A stretch of DNA of 64,000 nt from NCBI RefSeq assembly GCF_003606365.2, contig NZ_CP031933.2, forward strand, positions 1,922,001-1,986,000, in the 5' to 3' direction. Below, piece after piece: positions 53,873-63,503 of the stretch; the stretch's first letter is position 1, and the number at the start of each line of letters is the position of its first letter. A program made the position numbers and the translations under genes. This stretch comes from Companilactobacillus zhachilii. GTDB lineage: Bacteria > Bacillota > Bacilli > Lactobacillales > Lactobacillaceae. The notes under the pieces are model-generated. The model was given only the letters and a program-made list of their open reading frames with translations. It was not told where the DNA came from and made no database searches.

Positions 53873-55147
53873 TTAATTAACCTCTAAATTGTTTTCCTTC
53901 AAAAGGTATTGTTTGTCCAGCGATTTAACAAATGGATAATATATTAACATCCCCACAACCAATTCAAATAACTGCAATACTGCCGCTAGCCAACTACCGG
54001 TTGAAAGCCAGCCTGATATTAATGGTGGCGTCGTCCATGGCAACATCACTCCGGTTGGATACGGAACCCAATGCATACTGAAAACTATGCCTGAGATAAT
54101 TGTATTTACTACTGGTACCGCTACAAATGGTATCGCTATTTTCAAATTAAATATTACTGGTATACCAAAAACTACTGGTTCGTTGATACCAAAAATTCCT
54201 GGAACCAGAGCCAGTTTACCTAAGCCTTTTAATTGCTTTGATTTACACATTAAAACGACGATCAGTAGTAGAGATAAGGTACTACCTCCACCACCGTAAG
54301 TAGTAAAAATATCAATGAACTGTTGTGTATAAATATGAGGAATCTTATCCCCTATTTGAAAAGCACTCAAATTGTCTTGTGTCAGTGAAAACAAAATGGG
54401 CGACCAAAAGCTATTCGTCACGGTAGGTCCATTAATCCCAAAAATCCACAAAAAAGAAGCTAAAAAGTTATAAAGAATTACTGAGATTAACGAATCACCC
54501 AAATTCTTTAATGGTTCCTGAATCATTATAAAAATCAAATTGTGAATTGATTGGATACCAGTCATTCCAAGGACTATTTTTATAACTGCAAAGATTAAAA
54601 CAACAAAACCAAACGGTAATAATTCTGTTAAGGAATCACCCACCGCCGGCGGAATAGATTCGGATAATTTTATTTTCCACTTTTTGTTAAAACTAAATTT
54701 ATATAATTCAACGCTAATCACACCAACTAGAAGCCCTACAAAAATTCCATTTGGCCCAAAATATACTGTGGAAACATCGGCTCCAATTCGATTAGTCATT
54801 GGAATGAGAATTAAAAATGAAATCAAACCAACTAAACTGGGAATAATTCCTTTCAGGCCACTATTATTTCCATAGGTATGCGCGATAACTATACAAACTA
54901 ATAAACCAATAAAATTAAAGACACCAACAAACGTTGAAGCAATAATTTCGGTTAGTTCATCTCCAAAAACACTCGTCCAAAAGCTTGACCAACCTGGAAT
55001 GGGGAAATTTCCAATTAAAATAAATAAAGATAGGATCATTATTAACGGTGTAAGAAGTGAAAGTCCTTCACGTATTGACTTCAAAAAGACATTATTCGTG
55101 ATTTTGGTGGAAATAGGAATTAAATATTTTTCAGCTTTCTCTTGCAT
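53873..55147 (-). CDS. PTS EIIC, lactose/cellobiose family
   Basis: A 424-residue membrane transporter. N-terminal VFLKSIREGLSLLTPLIMIL and C-terminal LPWTTPPLISGWLSTGSW are typical of LacE/CelB EIIC. About ten helices. No EIIA or EIIB is encoded nearby, so it must borrow them from another locus. Its place between the asparaginase and peptidase genes suggests uptake of a GlcNAc-containing sugar or glycoconjugate, but the substrate is inferred. Confidence 0.85.
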   Translation of the reverse strand: MQEKAEKYLIPISTKITNNVFLKSIREGLSLLTPLIMILSLFILIGNFPIPGWSSFWTSVFGDELTEIIASTFVGVFNFIGLLVCIVIAHTYGNNSGLKGIIPSLVGLISFLILIPMTNRIGADVSTVYFGPNGIFVGLLVGVISVELYKFSFNKKWKIKLSESIPPAVGDSLTELLPFGFVVLIFAVIKIVLGMTGIQSIHNLIFIMIQEPLKNLGDSLISVILYNFLASFLWIFGINGPTVTNSFWSPILFSLTQDNLSAFQIGDKIPHIYTQQFIDIFTTYGGGGSTLSLLLIVVLMCKSKQLKGLGKLALVPGIFGINEPVVFGIPVIFNLKIAIPFVAVPVVNTIISGIVFSMHWVPYPTGVMLPWTTPPLISGWLSTGSWLAAVLQLFELVVGMLIYYPFVKSLDKQYLLKENNLEVN

Positions 55148-55162
55148 CTATAACACCACTTC

Positions 55163-56116
55163 CTACTCAACAGGAGCTTTGATTCGTTTTGAATACGCAT
55201 CTAACCATTCTTGTGTTATGGGCTCAATTTTAGTCTTGTCGTTATCATCTGGGTGAGCGATGAAAATAGCTGGTTTGTCATCGCTAGTTCCAGCGGCAAA
55301 CGTAAATTCAACATTAGTTGCCACACCCCAATCACCGTGTTTATCTAAAGCTACTAACGAAAATTCACCAATCTTTCCATAGCGCTGCTTTAATTTTTTC
55401 GTAAACGAATAAACTGCTTGATCACATGCTGCCTGAGGTTTAACTCCTGTCCCCATTAATCGAACAATTTCATAACAGAGACATCCCTTCATAATATCTT
55501 CGCCAAGTCCCGTAGCTGCAGCACCACCAATTTCGCTATCGGCATAAAACCCATCACCTACTAATGCTGTATCACCGGTTCTACCTGGCTTTTTCATAAA
55601 TAATCCGGAAGTTGATGTCCCAACTGCTATTGAACCTAATTGATCCAAACCAACCATTCCCACGGTATCATGACCGTCATATGGTGATAGATTTTTTTCA
55701 ATAATTTCTTTCTTACGCTTTTCCCAGATCTTATGTGCACGTTCAGTTAACATATTTTTACGTTCAAAATTGTTGAGCGTGGCATATTGTGAGGCTCCCG
55801 CTCCGACCAAAACACTGTTAAAGTGCTCGTGACTTAAACTACGAGCTACTGAAATAGGATTTTTAACATCACTTATTCCCATAACCGCACCAACTTCAAA
55901 GGTGTCACCATTCATAAAACCAGCATCCATTTCAACTAGTCCATTTGCATTTGGCAGACCACCGTAGCCAACCGATTTAAAGAATGGATAGTCTTCAACT
56001 TCTTTAACGGCAGTTTCAATAGCATCAGCACTCTTTCCACCTTCACGTAACATATCAATTCCTTTAGATAATCCTTCATAAGCCATCCGCCAAGTTCCAA
56101 TCATTGCATATGTCAT
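55163..56116 (-). CDS. N4-(beta-N-acetylglucosaminyl)-L-asparaginase
   Basis: A 317-residue Ntn-hydrolase. The autocleavage site HDTVGMV (Thr151) has the Asp-Thr form of true glycosylasparaginases, where plant-type isoaspartyl peptidases have HGTVGAV. It is followed by GSIAVGTSTSG and GRTGDTALVGDGFYAD, the substrate pocket. It would cut the bond between GlcNAc and asparagine, giving aspartate and an amino sugar that becomes GlcNAc. The start at 56116 follows AAAGGGGA. No signal peptide, so it acts in the cytosol. A promoter and cre-like site lie just upstream. Confidence 0.87.
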   Translation of the reverse strand: MTYAMIGTWRMAYEGLSKGIDMLREGGKSADAIETAVKEVEDYPFFKSVGYGGLPNANGLVEMDAGFMNGDTFEVGAVMGISDVKNPISVARSLSHEHFNSVLVGAGASQYATLNNFERKNMLTERAHKIWEKRKKEIIEKNLSPYDGHDTVGMVGLDQLGSIAVGTSTSGLFMKKPGRTGDTALVGDGFYADSEIGGAAATGLGEDIMKGCLCYEIVRLMGTGVKPQAACDQAVYSFTKKLKQRYGKIGEFSLVALDKHGDWGVATNVEFTFAAGTSDDKPAIFIAHPDDNDKTKIEPITQEWLDAYSKRIKAPVE

Positions 56117-56143
56117 TTCAAATACATCCCCTTTAAAAAAATT

Positions 56144-56195
56144 ATTATAAATCGTTTCCAGCCCCAAAGGGGCACCCAAATGGATGCCCCTTTTT
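56144..56195 (-). promoter_or_regulatory. Hairpin, cre-like site and promoter between the fucosidase and asparaginase genes
   Basis: A strong stem (AAAGGGGCA...TGCCCCTTT, 56165-56195) follows the fucosidase gene, with a weak T run on the minus strand. Then CTGGAAACGATTTAT (56147-56161), close to a cre, overlaps a TATAAT (56144-56149). This suggests that the last three genes can be expressed as a separate catabolite-controlled unit. Confidence 0.5.
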
Positions 56196-56204
56196 ATGGC
56201 CTAA

Positions 56205-57230
56205 CTAATCATTATTCTCGAGTTCTTTTACAGCTTTTAAATTATCAATTGAATTCATTGGGATACGACCAAGTCCATCTAAACCAACATTCAATAAGTA
56301 ATTGATTCCTAAACCATTGAGATGTTTTTTATATTTATAAATATCTTCTGGTGCTTTCCAGTTTTGATCATGGTATGAAAAGCCCCATGAATCATTCATT
56401 GTTCCGGCTGTTTCATATAAACCATTTGGTGAAGGTTTCAAACCGTCAACCGCATTGTAATCAACTTCTGCACCATTTTCGGTAACTTCTGTCGTTTCAG
56501 GAATTTCATTGTCTCCTAAGGAAACATAATCATATTCTCCATTACCTAAACGGGAATTTATCAAACAATTTGGTTGTAATTTCTTCACAGTATCGTAAAT
56601 ACGTTTGCTTTGTGCTTCAGTCAAAGTCATTGGTACATCAAACCAAGCAGTAGAAATCTCCCCATAGTTAGTCATTAATTCTTCAATTTGTGGCATGATT
56701 TTATTTTCAAAACAGATGTCATAATCTTTTTCACCGGTAAAGTCCCAGCTATTATCCCAAGTTGTTCCAGCAGTTTCGATGTCATTGGACTTATATCCAC
56801 CACCGTTATAATCGTGCCAGTCAAGATCTTGTGAGTAATAAATCCCAAACTTCAAGCCAGCTTTTTTACTAGCGTCCGCTAATTCCTTGATAATGTCACG
56901 ATGAAATGGTGTTGAATCCACAATATTATATTTATCCACTTCAGATTTATACATTGCAAAACCATCGTGATGCTTTGTTGTAACAACTAAATAACTCATC
57001 CCTACATTCTTAGCTAAATTAACAATCTTATCAGCATCGAAATAAATTGGATTGAATGCTTCAGTTAACTTTTCATATTCGGCATTAGGGATTTGAAGCT
57101 TTGATTGAATCCATTCAGCATAATTGCTTGATGATCTTCCATCGTATTCGCCAGCCAGTAGTGAGTAAAGTCCCCAGTGAATCATCATCCCGTATTTTGC
57201 TTCTTTAAACCATTTCATATTTTCATTCAT
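56205..57230 (-). CDS. GH29 alpha-L-fucosidase, cytosolic (AlfC-like)
   Basis: A 341-residue glycosidase without a signal peptide. GH29 features: WFKEAKYGMMIHWGLYSLLA, LVVTTKHHDGFAMYKS, FGIYYSQDLDWH, and the nucleophile in ISTAWFDVPM (Asp198 from this start). Length and nucleophile position match L. casei AlfC, which prefers alpha-1,6-fucosyl-GlcNAc, the N-glycan core fucose. The start at 57230 is chosen because GGAGG lies 10 nt before it; the earlier ATG touches the ribosome site. Confidence 0.88.
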   Translation of the reverse strand: MNENMKWFKEAKYGMMIHWGLYSLLAGEYDGRSSSNYAEWIQSKLQIPNAEYEKLTEAFNPIYFDADKIVNLAKNVGMSYLVVTTKHHDGFAMYKSEVDKYNIVDSTPFHRDIIKELADASKKAGLKFGIYYSQDLDWHDYNGGGYKSNDIETAGTTWDNSWDFTGEKDYDICFENKIMPQIEELMTNYGEISTAWFDVPMTLTEAQSKRIYDTVKKLQPNCLINSRLGNGEYDYVSLGDNEIPETTEVTENGAEVDYNAVDGLKPSPNGLYETAGTMNDSWGFSYHDQNWKAPEDIYKYKKHLNGLGINYLLNVGLDGLGRIPMNSIDNLKAVKELENND

Positions 57231-57267
57231 TATTTTGTACATCCTCCGACTAATTTAATTGATAATT

Positions 57268-58485
57268 TTATAGTGTAAGACGATCTCTTTTAACCGTATA
57301 TACATCGTAAAGAGCTAACGCAACATAGAACAATCCTGAAACTAAAATGATAAATTGTGGTGTCGTATTTCCAAACACGCTTGAAATCAATTGGAAGGCG
57401 TATGGAGCTACTAAGAAACCAATATTGATACCGATAATAATAATTGATGTTGTTAAGTTCATTGAATTTTCTGGTGAATAATCAACCATTCTAGCCGTTA
57501 AAGCTGGATTAATTATTCCGTTACTAAAACCACAGATAAGAATTAAAACTAGCAATACTGGAATTGAAGTTGAAAGTGTTAAAGCAACCATGGCACCGGC
57601 AGTGATAACTTCGAAAATAACAACAGTCCACTTACCTAAAATCTTAGAAATTTTATCGAATAATAGTCCTGAGAAAATTGAACACAATGTCAAGAATCCG
57701 AAGATATATGTAGCTGTTGCAGCTGTACCAATTTTATTTTGAACAACATAGTTGGCAAACTTCAATGAAATGGCACTGTAAAACATGCACATGAATAAGA
57801 AAATTGCTGCTAATTTAATAACTTTAAGGTTAGTTGATGGCTTGACATTAGATGTTTTTTCGACAACTTCAGTTTCACCATTTTCATCAGTTATTGCTTC
57901 AAAATTGTCTAGTTCTTTTGGAACAAAGAAGATGATTAAAATAATAGGAATTAACAGGAAGAAGAAAACTAAGTAAGTTGTATTCCAACTAAATTTAATC
58001 AAGAACCCGGCAATAAATAACATAATCGAATCACCGATGGCACCAATAGCATTACGATAACCTAAGAGTCGATGACATTTTTCTTTTGAAAATGTATCAG
58101 TGATATATGAAACACTTAAAGGTGTAAAGATACCACATCCCACCCCAAACATTGCTCGGGATAGTAGGATCGTAAAATAATTAGCCCAAAAAGCTGGCAG
58201 TACCCCAGTTATTAGCGCAATCGTTAATCCTAAGAGCACCGTATACTTCTTACCAATGACATTTCCGATAGCTCCACTGATAACCGTACCTAAAAGTACC
58301 CCACCAGTTGGAATAACCACCAATAATTCAATATTAGAACTTGAGACATTTGAAAAATACTTCTGCATTAATGGAATCGTACCTGAAATAGCATTACTAA
58401 CTGACATTAAAAATGAAATGGATAAAATACCCAGGGTAATTCTTTTTGAATTCTCTATATTTTGTCTATCCAAACTATTTTGCAT
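57268..58485 (-). CDS. MFS permease of the fucose cluster
   Basis: A 405-residue, 12-helix transporter with GTVISGAIGNVIGKKYTVLLG (motif A-like) and an acidic middle loop (DNFEAITDENGETEVVEK). It lies between fucA and the fucosidase gene. In the L. casei alf-2 cluster an MFS protein (AlfH) imports fucosyl-GlcNAc-Asn, so uptake of that compound or of L-fucose is likely here. It is not close in pattern to E. coli FucP. AAGGAGAGGG before the ATG. Confidence 0.78.
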   Translation of the reverse strand: MQNSLDRQNIENSKRITLGILSISFLMSVSNAISGTIPLMQKYFSNVSSSNIELLVVIPTGGVLLGTVISGAIGNVIGKKYTVLLGLTIALITGVLPAFWANYFTILLSRAMFGVGCGIFTPLSVSYITDTFSKEKCHRLLGYRNAIGAIGDSIMLFIAGFLIKFSWNTTYLVFFFLLIPIILIIFFVPKELDNFEAITDENGETEVVEKTSNVKPSTNLKVIKLAAIFLFMCMFYSAISLKFANYVVQNKIGTAATATYIFGFLTLCSIFSGLLFDKISKILGKWTVVIFEVITAGAMVALTLSTSIPVLLVLILICGFSNGIINPALTARMVDYSPENSMNLTTSIIIIGINIGFLVAPYAFQLISSVFGNTTPQFIILVSGLFYVALALYDVYTVKRDRLTL

Positions 58486-58540
58486 TTTTCCCTCTCCTTA
58501 ATATATGAAGTGTGTATTTTCGCTGATAATCCTTAAAAAT

Positions 58541-59194
58541 TCACTTAACTTGTCCATAGTTTTCAAATTTTTTAGCCATCAAACTCATTTCCTCATCAGG
58601 TAAAATCACTGGATTTCCGATACTCTTAGCAATGCAATAAATTTTGGAACAATATTCAATTTCCTCAATAATATTAAATGTATTGGCTAGATTATAGGAT
58701 CCAGCTAATAAACCGTGATTTGCCAAGAAAACGGCTTTTCTATCTTTCATTGCTTCAAATGAAGTCTCAGCCAATTCTTTACTTCCATAGGTTGCATATT
58801 GAGCGACACGGACATCTTTTCCAGCCACAGCAATCATGTAATGGGATGCTGGCAATGGTTCGTGTAAAACCGACAACACAGTTGCATATACTGTATGAGC
58901 GTGAATAATGGCATCAATATCATCACGTTCTTGATATTCTTTCAAGTGCATTTGCCATTCACTTGATGGAACCGTTTCGCCCTCAATAACCTCACCGTTA
59001 AGATTTAAAATTGTAATATCTGCTTTTTGAATTTTATAAAAATCGATTCCTGACGGTGTTATTGCTACATGACCATTTTGGCGATCATAAATACTTAAAT
59101 TTCCACCAGTACCCTTCGTTAAATCTGTATCAACTAACTTTTTGCCATACTCAATTAACTGTTCGCGTTCCTTCTCCATCAACATCCGTGTCAT
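58541..59194 (-). CDS. fucA: L-fuculose-phosphate aldolase
   Basis: A 217-residue class II aldolase splitting L-fuculose-1-phosphate into dihydroxyacetone phosphate and L-lactaldehyde. The zinc and active-site motifs are visible: TGGNLSIYD, SSEWQMHLKEYQ (Glu), IIHAHTVYATVLS (two His) and FLANHGLLAGS (third His). GAGGG touches the first ATG; M4 at 59185 has better spacing. Follows fucI by 10 nt. No lactaldehyde reductase gene is seen in the cluster. Confidence 0.88.
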   Translation of the reverse strand: MTRMLMEKEREQLIEYGKKLVDTDLTKGTGGNLSIYDRQNGHVAITPSGIDFYKIQKADITILNLNGEVIEGETVPSSEWQMHLKEYQERDDIDAIIHAHTVYATVLSVLHEPLPASHYMIAVAGKDVRVAQYATYGSKELAETSFEAMKDRKAVFLANHGLLAGSYNLANTFNIIEEIEYCSKIYCIAKSIGNPVILPDEEMSLMAKKFENYGQVK

Positions 59195-59204
59195 CCCTCA
59201 CTTA

Positions 59205-60991
59205 TTAATTTTTATAAAATGGTCCTAACTTTTGACATGCTGCAAAATCGGCTGCTTCCAAATTTTTAGTTCCAAAGCCATCAAACATACTTGGTCTAAA
59301 AATTTTCTCTTTTGGAACATTATGTAAGGCAACGGGAATCCTTAACATACTAGCAATCGTAATTAAATCAGCTCCGATATGTCCCTGAACAAAGGCACAA
59401 TGATTAGATCCCCAATGATTCATAACATCATAGGTGGTTTCAAAACCATTAGCCCCTAAGTTCGGAACAAACCAAGTTGTTGGCCAAGTTCTATCTGTTC
59501 GTTCATCTAAAATCTGATGTACATCGTCATCTAAAACGACGGTATATCCTTCAGCTATTTGAAGCGTTGGACCTACACCACGGACCAGATTCATTCTAAT
59601 CAACGTCACAGGCAATTCGGCATTTGTCTTGAAATGAGAAGAGAAACCACCGCCACGGAAATATTCATAATTAGCTCGACACCAGTCTGTTTCAGCTAAG
59701 CACGCTGCTCGGTCATCCTCAGTCATATTCCAAAATTCTTTCATGGTTCGATTACCATCAACATCTTTTGCCGCAGCAGTTCCATCCAAGGCTGAAGCTC
59801 CAGAATTAATCAAATGTAGAAAACCATTAGCTGCACGTCCCGTTAATTTTTTCCCAGTAACTCGTTGGACTGCTTCTGGACTCCAATAGGTTCTAACATC
59901 AGAAAAAATAGGCGCTTTATTAGTCAACAATGTTCCCAAAAGCATCGATACACCGTTAAGAGTATCGTTTTCAGTGGCAAAAGCAGTCACTGGTCGAGGA
60001 CCATTCCAATCAAAAGTTGATGCCATTATGGCTTCAGTGAAATCACCATTAGGTAACCAATCGGTCCACTGCCGTTGTCCTTGGAAACCACCGGCAATCG
60101 CATTGTGACCATGTGATTCTTCTTCCCAACCAATTTCAGCTAATTTCTTATTTCCAAATAAAATATCTCTAATAATAATTGCTTGTTTTGCAATGAATTC
60201 CCAATCTTTATCAGCTGGAATTACTTTTGATTTAGTAATTATTTCCGGTAAATCTTTACCTTGATTAATATCTAAACCTTCATGACAATTTTTCTTGATC
60301 CACGCAAGTGCCTTCTTATATTCATCCGGATCATAAATATTTAATGTGATTCGACGAAGGATTTCTGTCATGTCAACAAATTCTACTGGCATACCCAGAT
60401 AATCTTTGAAGAAATTGCTATCAACTTGTGAACCAGCGATTCCCATTGAAGAAGCTCCCAGGTTCACATATGACTTTCCTTTCATCTGCCCAACTGCAAT
60501 TGCACCTTTAGCAAAGGTCAAAATCTTTTTTGAACATCTTCTGGAATTGAATTATCATCCAAATCCTGCACATCATGCCCATAAATTTTAAATGCCGGAT
60601 AACCTTTTTGAGCGTATCCACTCATCGCTGCAGCTAAATAAACTGCTCCCGGTCTTTCGGTACCATTGAAACCCCAGATTGCTTTAATGGTATTTGGCTC
60701 TAAATCCATTGTTTCAGTCCCATAACACCAACTAGGTGTGACAGATAAAGTGGCAATAATATTATGACCATCAAACTCTGTTTGAACGATTCCGGCATCA
60801 CCACGACCACCAATAGTCCGACTGGCTAAAACACATTGAACAGGAGTACCATCGGCATATCTTAACGTGCTCTCGATTAAATTTTTTGCCGCTCTAGCCA
60901 TGTCCATCGTTTTTTCTTCAAGTGACTCACGGACACCACCTTGACGTCCATCAATTGTTGGTCTAATACCAATTTTTGGATATGAATTCAT
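59205..60991 (-). pseudogene. fucI: L-fucose isomerase, frameshifted
   Basis: FucI converts L-fucose to L-fuculose. The N-terminal part starts near PKIGIRPTIDGRQGGVRESL and contains AIWGFNGTERPGAVYLAAAM and IYGHDVQD. It stops at VQKRF just after 60526. The other frame continues with TFAKGAIAVGQMKGKSYVNL, GASSMGIAGSQVD and the metal-binding region WNGPRPVTAFATENDTLNG, to a normal end. A missing A in the A6 run (60526-60531) explains the split. The restored length of about 595 residues is normal. Broken fucI would block the fucose branch if real. Confidence 0.9.
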
Positions 60992-60999
60992 GAAATTTA

Positions 61000-62415
61000 T
61001 CACTCCACTAATTTTATTTTTAAAGGTGCAAACTTCTTGATTGTGACCGAATTACTAACAATTCTTCTAGCTTCTGACACATCACTGATTTCCCCTAATG
61101 AAATCAATTGTATTAACACATTTCCCATGGCTGTTGCCTCAGCAGGTCCCGCCAAAACATTTCTCTTAGTCACGTTAGCAATCAATTGACAGAAATAATC
61201 TGACTTAGATCCTCCGCCAACAACATGAATCTCTTGATACGATTCTCCTGTAGCATCCTCTATTTCATCAATTGTCTCGGCATACTTCTGTGCTAAACTC
61301 TCATAAGCACATTTAAAGAATTCGCCGGGATGTTCTGGAATTGCCTGTTGGGTTGCTTTGGAATATTGCACAATTCTTTGACGCATATCACCAGGTTCAT
61401 TAAATAAATCGTCATCGGTGTCAATAAGACAAGTCTTATTAGTGGTTTCTTCAACCATTTTTGTTATTTGTTCATATGACCAAGCCATTCCATCTGCTTG
61501 ATAATTGCGTTTCAATTCTTGAACGATCCATAGTCCCGTACAATTTTTCAAAAATTCAGTTGTCTTATCAAAACCACTTTCATTTGTTAAGTTATATTCC
61601 AATGCCTTTTTATTCAAAATGGGATGGTCTAATTCGGTTCCAACCAATGACCAAGTTCCACAAGAAATAAATAAAAATGGCTTTTGAGCGGGAATACTAA
61701 GCACGGCACTAGCAGTATCATGCTGACAAACGTTAATCACTTTAATATCACCAAAATTCAAACTTTTTCGAATGGACCCTAGTTGAGTCCCTTCATTGAC
61801 AATCGGCGGTAACATCTGTGCGTTAAGATTAAAGTTTTCAATTATCTTCTTAGACCAATCTTTCGAATAAGGATTAGTTAGCTGAGTAGTCGAAGCAATA
61901 CTCCGTTCACTTGCCATTCTTCCCGTCAACATATAATTGAATAAGTCCGAAATCATTAAAATCTTTCTAGTCTTAAAATATTGGTCTGGATAATATTCGC
62001 GAATTGATAACAATTGAAACAACGTATTAATCTTCATAATTTGATTACCAGTGCTGTCGTACAAATCTTGTAACGAAATAAAGTCAGAGATTCTTGTTAA
62101 AATTTTTTCAGTTTTAACACCTCGGTAATGCATTGGCATCCCTATCAAATCTCCGTATTCATCAATCAACCCAAAATCTACACCCCATGTATCAACTCCT
62201 AAACTAGTAATTTCATACTTTGCTAGTGAATTTTTTAACCCCACTTTTATTTGTGAAAACAATTGGTCAATATCCCAAGATAATTTATCTTCAAAATAAA
62301 TTGGATCATTCGCAAATCTGTGTGTTTCAACCAGATTGATTTTTCCATTCTCAAAACAACCAACAATTGCTCGTCCAGATGAAGCTCCAAAATCCATTGC
62401 TAAAACATTTGTCAT
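61000..62415 (-). CDS. fucK: L-fuculokinase (rhamnulokinase-like FGGY kinase)
   Basis: A 471-residue sugar kinase. FGGY features: VLAMDFGASSGRAIVGCFEN (phosphate 1 loop), TSLGVDTWGVDFGLIDEYGD, CQHDTASAVLSIPA, and the C-terminal HVVGGGSKSDYFCQLIANVT. Sequence form is closer to rhamnulokinases, but linkage to fucI and fucA indicates L-fuculose. The start at 62415 follows GGAGGGAG; a longer frame overlaps the promoter region. First gene of the operon, under a cre site. Confidence 0.85.
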   Translation of the reverse strand: MTNVLAMDFGASSGRAIVGCFENGKINLVETHRFANDPIYFEDKLSWDIDQLFSQIKVGLKNSLAKYEITSLGVDTWGVDFGLIDEYGDLIGMPMHYRGVKTEKILTRISDFISLQDLYDSTGNQIMKINTLFQLLSIREYYPDQYFKTRKILMISDLFNYMLTGRMASERSIASTTQLTNPYSKDWSKKIIENFNLNAQMLPPIVNEGTQLGSIRKSLNFGDIKVINVCQHDTASAVLSIPAQKPFLFISCGTWSLVGTELDHPILNKKALEYNLTNESGFDKTTEFLKNCTGLWIVQELKRNYQADGMAWSYEQITKMVEETTNKTCLIDTDDDLFNEPGDMRQRIVQYSKATQQAIPEHPGEFFKCAYESLAQKYAETIDEIEDATGESYQEIHVVGGGSKSDYFCQLIANVTKRNVLAGPAEATAMGNVLIQLISLGEISDVSEARRIVSNSVTIKKFAPLKIKLVE

Positions 62416-62465
62416 ATTCTCCCTCCATTCCTTGCTTTGAATTTCCATAAAAAATATATCATCAT

Positions 62466-62483
62466 TTCGTAAGCGGTTACATG
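62466..62483 (-). promoter_or_regulatory. CcpA cre-like site upstream of fucK
   Basis: On the minus strand ATGTAACCGCTTACG fits the cre consensus with one mismatch at the last base. Located about 55 nt before the fucK start, so glucose repression is likely. Confidence 0.6.
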
Positions 62484-62489
62484 ATATGA

Positions 62490-62545
62490 ACGAAGAATGA
62501 ATTTTGTTCACCATCATGATGGTTATTTGTTCACTATCGTTCAAA
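62490..62545. promoter_or_regulatory. Candidate DeoR operators between fucK and its regulator
   Basis: TTGTTCAC(C/T)ATC occurs at 62504 and 62527 (23 bp apart), a further GTTCA at 62540 and two inverted TGAAC-like words near 62487-62500. A perfect palindrome ACCATCATGATGGT spans 62510-62523. DeoR-type regulators bind such repeated sites in the shared region. Role inferred. Confidence 0.5.
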
Positions 62546-62596
62546 AACTTGCTATCCTGTTAGAGGAATTTCTATTTATTTTGAGGAGGAGTTTCT

Positions 62597-63376
62597 TTGG
62601 ATAGACAAGACAGAATCATGCAAATCACCGAAATTGTTCAAAAAAGAAGAAGAGTAAGTACCACTGATTTAGCAAATGAAACATTCTGCAGTATATCGAC
62701 CTTAAGAAGGGATTTAATATATTTGGAGAAACAGGGATTAATTAGACGAGAGCGAGGTGAAGTTATTCTAAATACCTTTAATACTGCCGAACAAAATATT
62801 TGGTTACGCGAAAAGCAACATTTAGACGAAAAAAAATCCCTAGCTAAAATTGCTAGAGATTTCATCGGTCCTGGTATGTGTATTTATTTAGATTCAAGTT
62901 CGACTGTGTTTCAACTTTGCAAGTATATCAAAAATATCGACAACTTAATTGTCGTAACCAATAGTCTAAATGTAGCTAATACCTTGGCTGCCAATGGCAA
63001 CGATACCATTAGAACTTTCATTACCAGCGGCGAAATTCAACATAATTCTTGTTCCGTTTTAAATAGTGAGTTTGAAAACCCCATCATTAATTATTTCAAT
63101 ATTGATTTGGCCTTCTGTTCCGCAAGTGGAATTGATCAGACTAGCGTTTACGAATCAAATATGAATCAAGCATTTTCGAAAAAAAGTATTATAGATAAAT
63201 CTAAGGAGACAATTCTCTTGGTTGATAAATCTAAATTTTTCAAAACTAGTTTTTTTAAAATGAATACATTGACTAAATATAAAGTTATTATTTCGGACGC
63301 TCTACCAGTTGATCCTATTTCCCAAACAGTCAAAGAGAACGATATCGAATGGATATCTTCCAATTATTTACATTAA
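62597..63376 (+). CDS. DeoR-family regulator of the fucose cluster
   Basis: A 259-residue repressor-type regulator. The N-terminal HTH reads RRRVSTTDLANETFCSISTL then RRDLIYLEKQGLIRRERGEV. The C-terminal sugar-phosphate sensor domain begins CIYLDSSSTVFQLCKYI and has VVTNSLNVANTLA. It starts at a TTG behind GAGGAGGAG. Divergent from fucK, so it most likely represses the cluster until an intermediate such as L-fuculose-1-phosphate appears. A terminator follows. Confidence 0.85.
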   Translation: MDRQDRIMQITEIVQKRRRVSTTDLANETFCSISTLRRDLIYLEKQGLIRRERGEVILNTFNTAEQNIWLREKQHLDEKKSLAKIARDFIGPGMCIYLDSSSTVFQLCKYIKNIDNLIVVTNSLNVANTLAANGNDTIRTFITSGEIQHNSCSVLNSEFENPIINYFNIDLAFCSASGIDQTSVYESNMNQAFSKKSIIDKSKETILLVDKSKFFKTSFFKMNTLTKYKVIISDALPVDPISQTVKENDIEWISSNYLH

Positions 63377-63416
63377 GCAACATTGGTTCGACCCCGACCA
63401 CCAGTATTAATAATAA

Positions 63417-63464
63417 ACAAATGAGAGTAGTAATCCGTTTTAGGTTACTACTCTCATTTGTTTT
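63417..63464. terminator. Strong terminator
   Basis: ACAAATGAGAGTAGTAA pairs with TTACTACTCTCATTTGT, with a T tail. Confidence 0.9.
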
Positions 63465-63503
63465 AAACGAAAAAATTTTCTTAAAAATATGATTTATTTA
63501 CCT

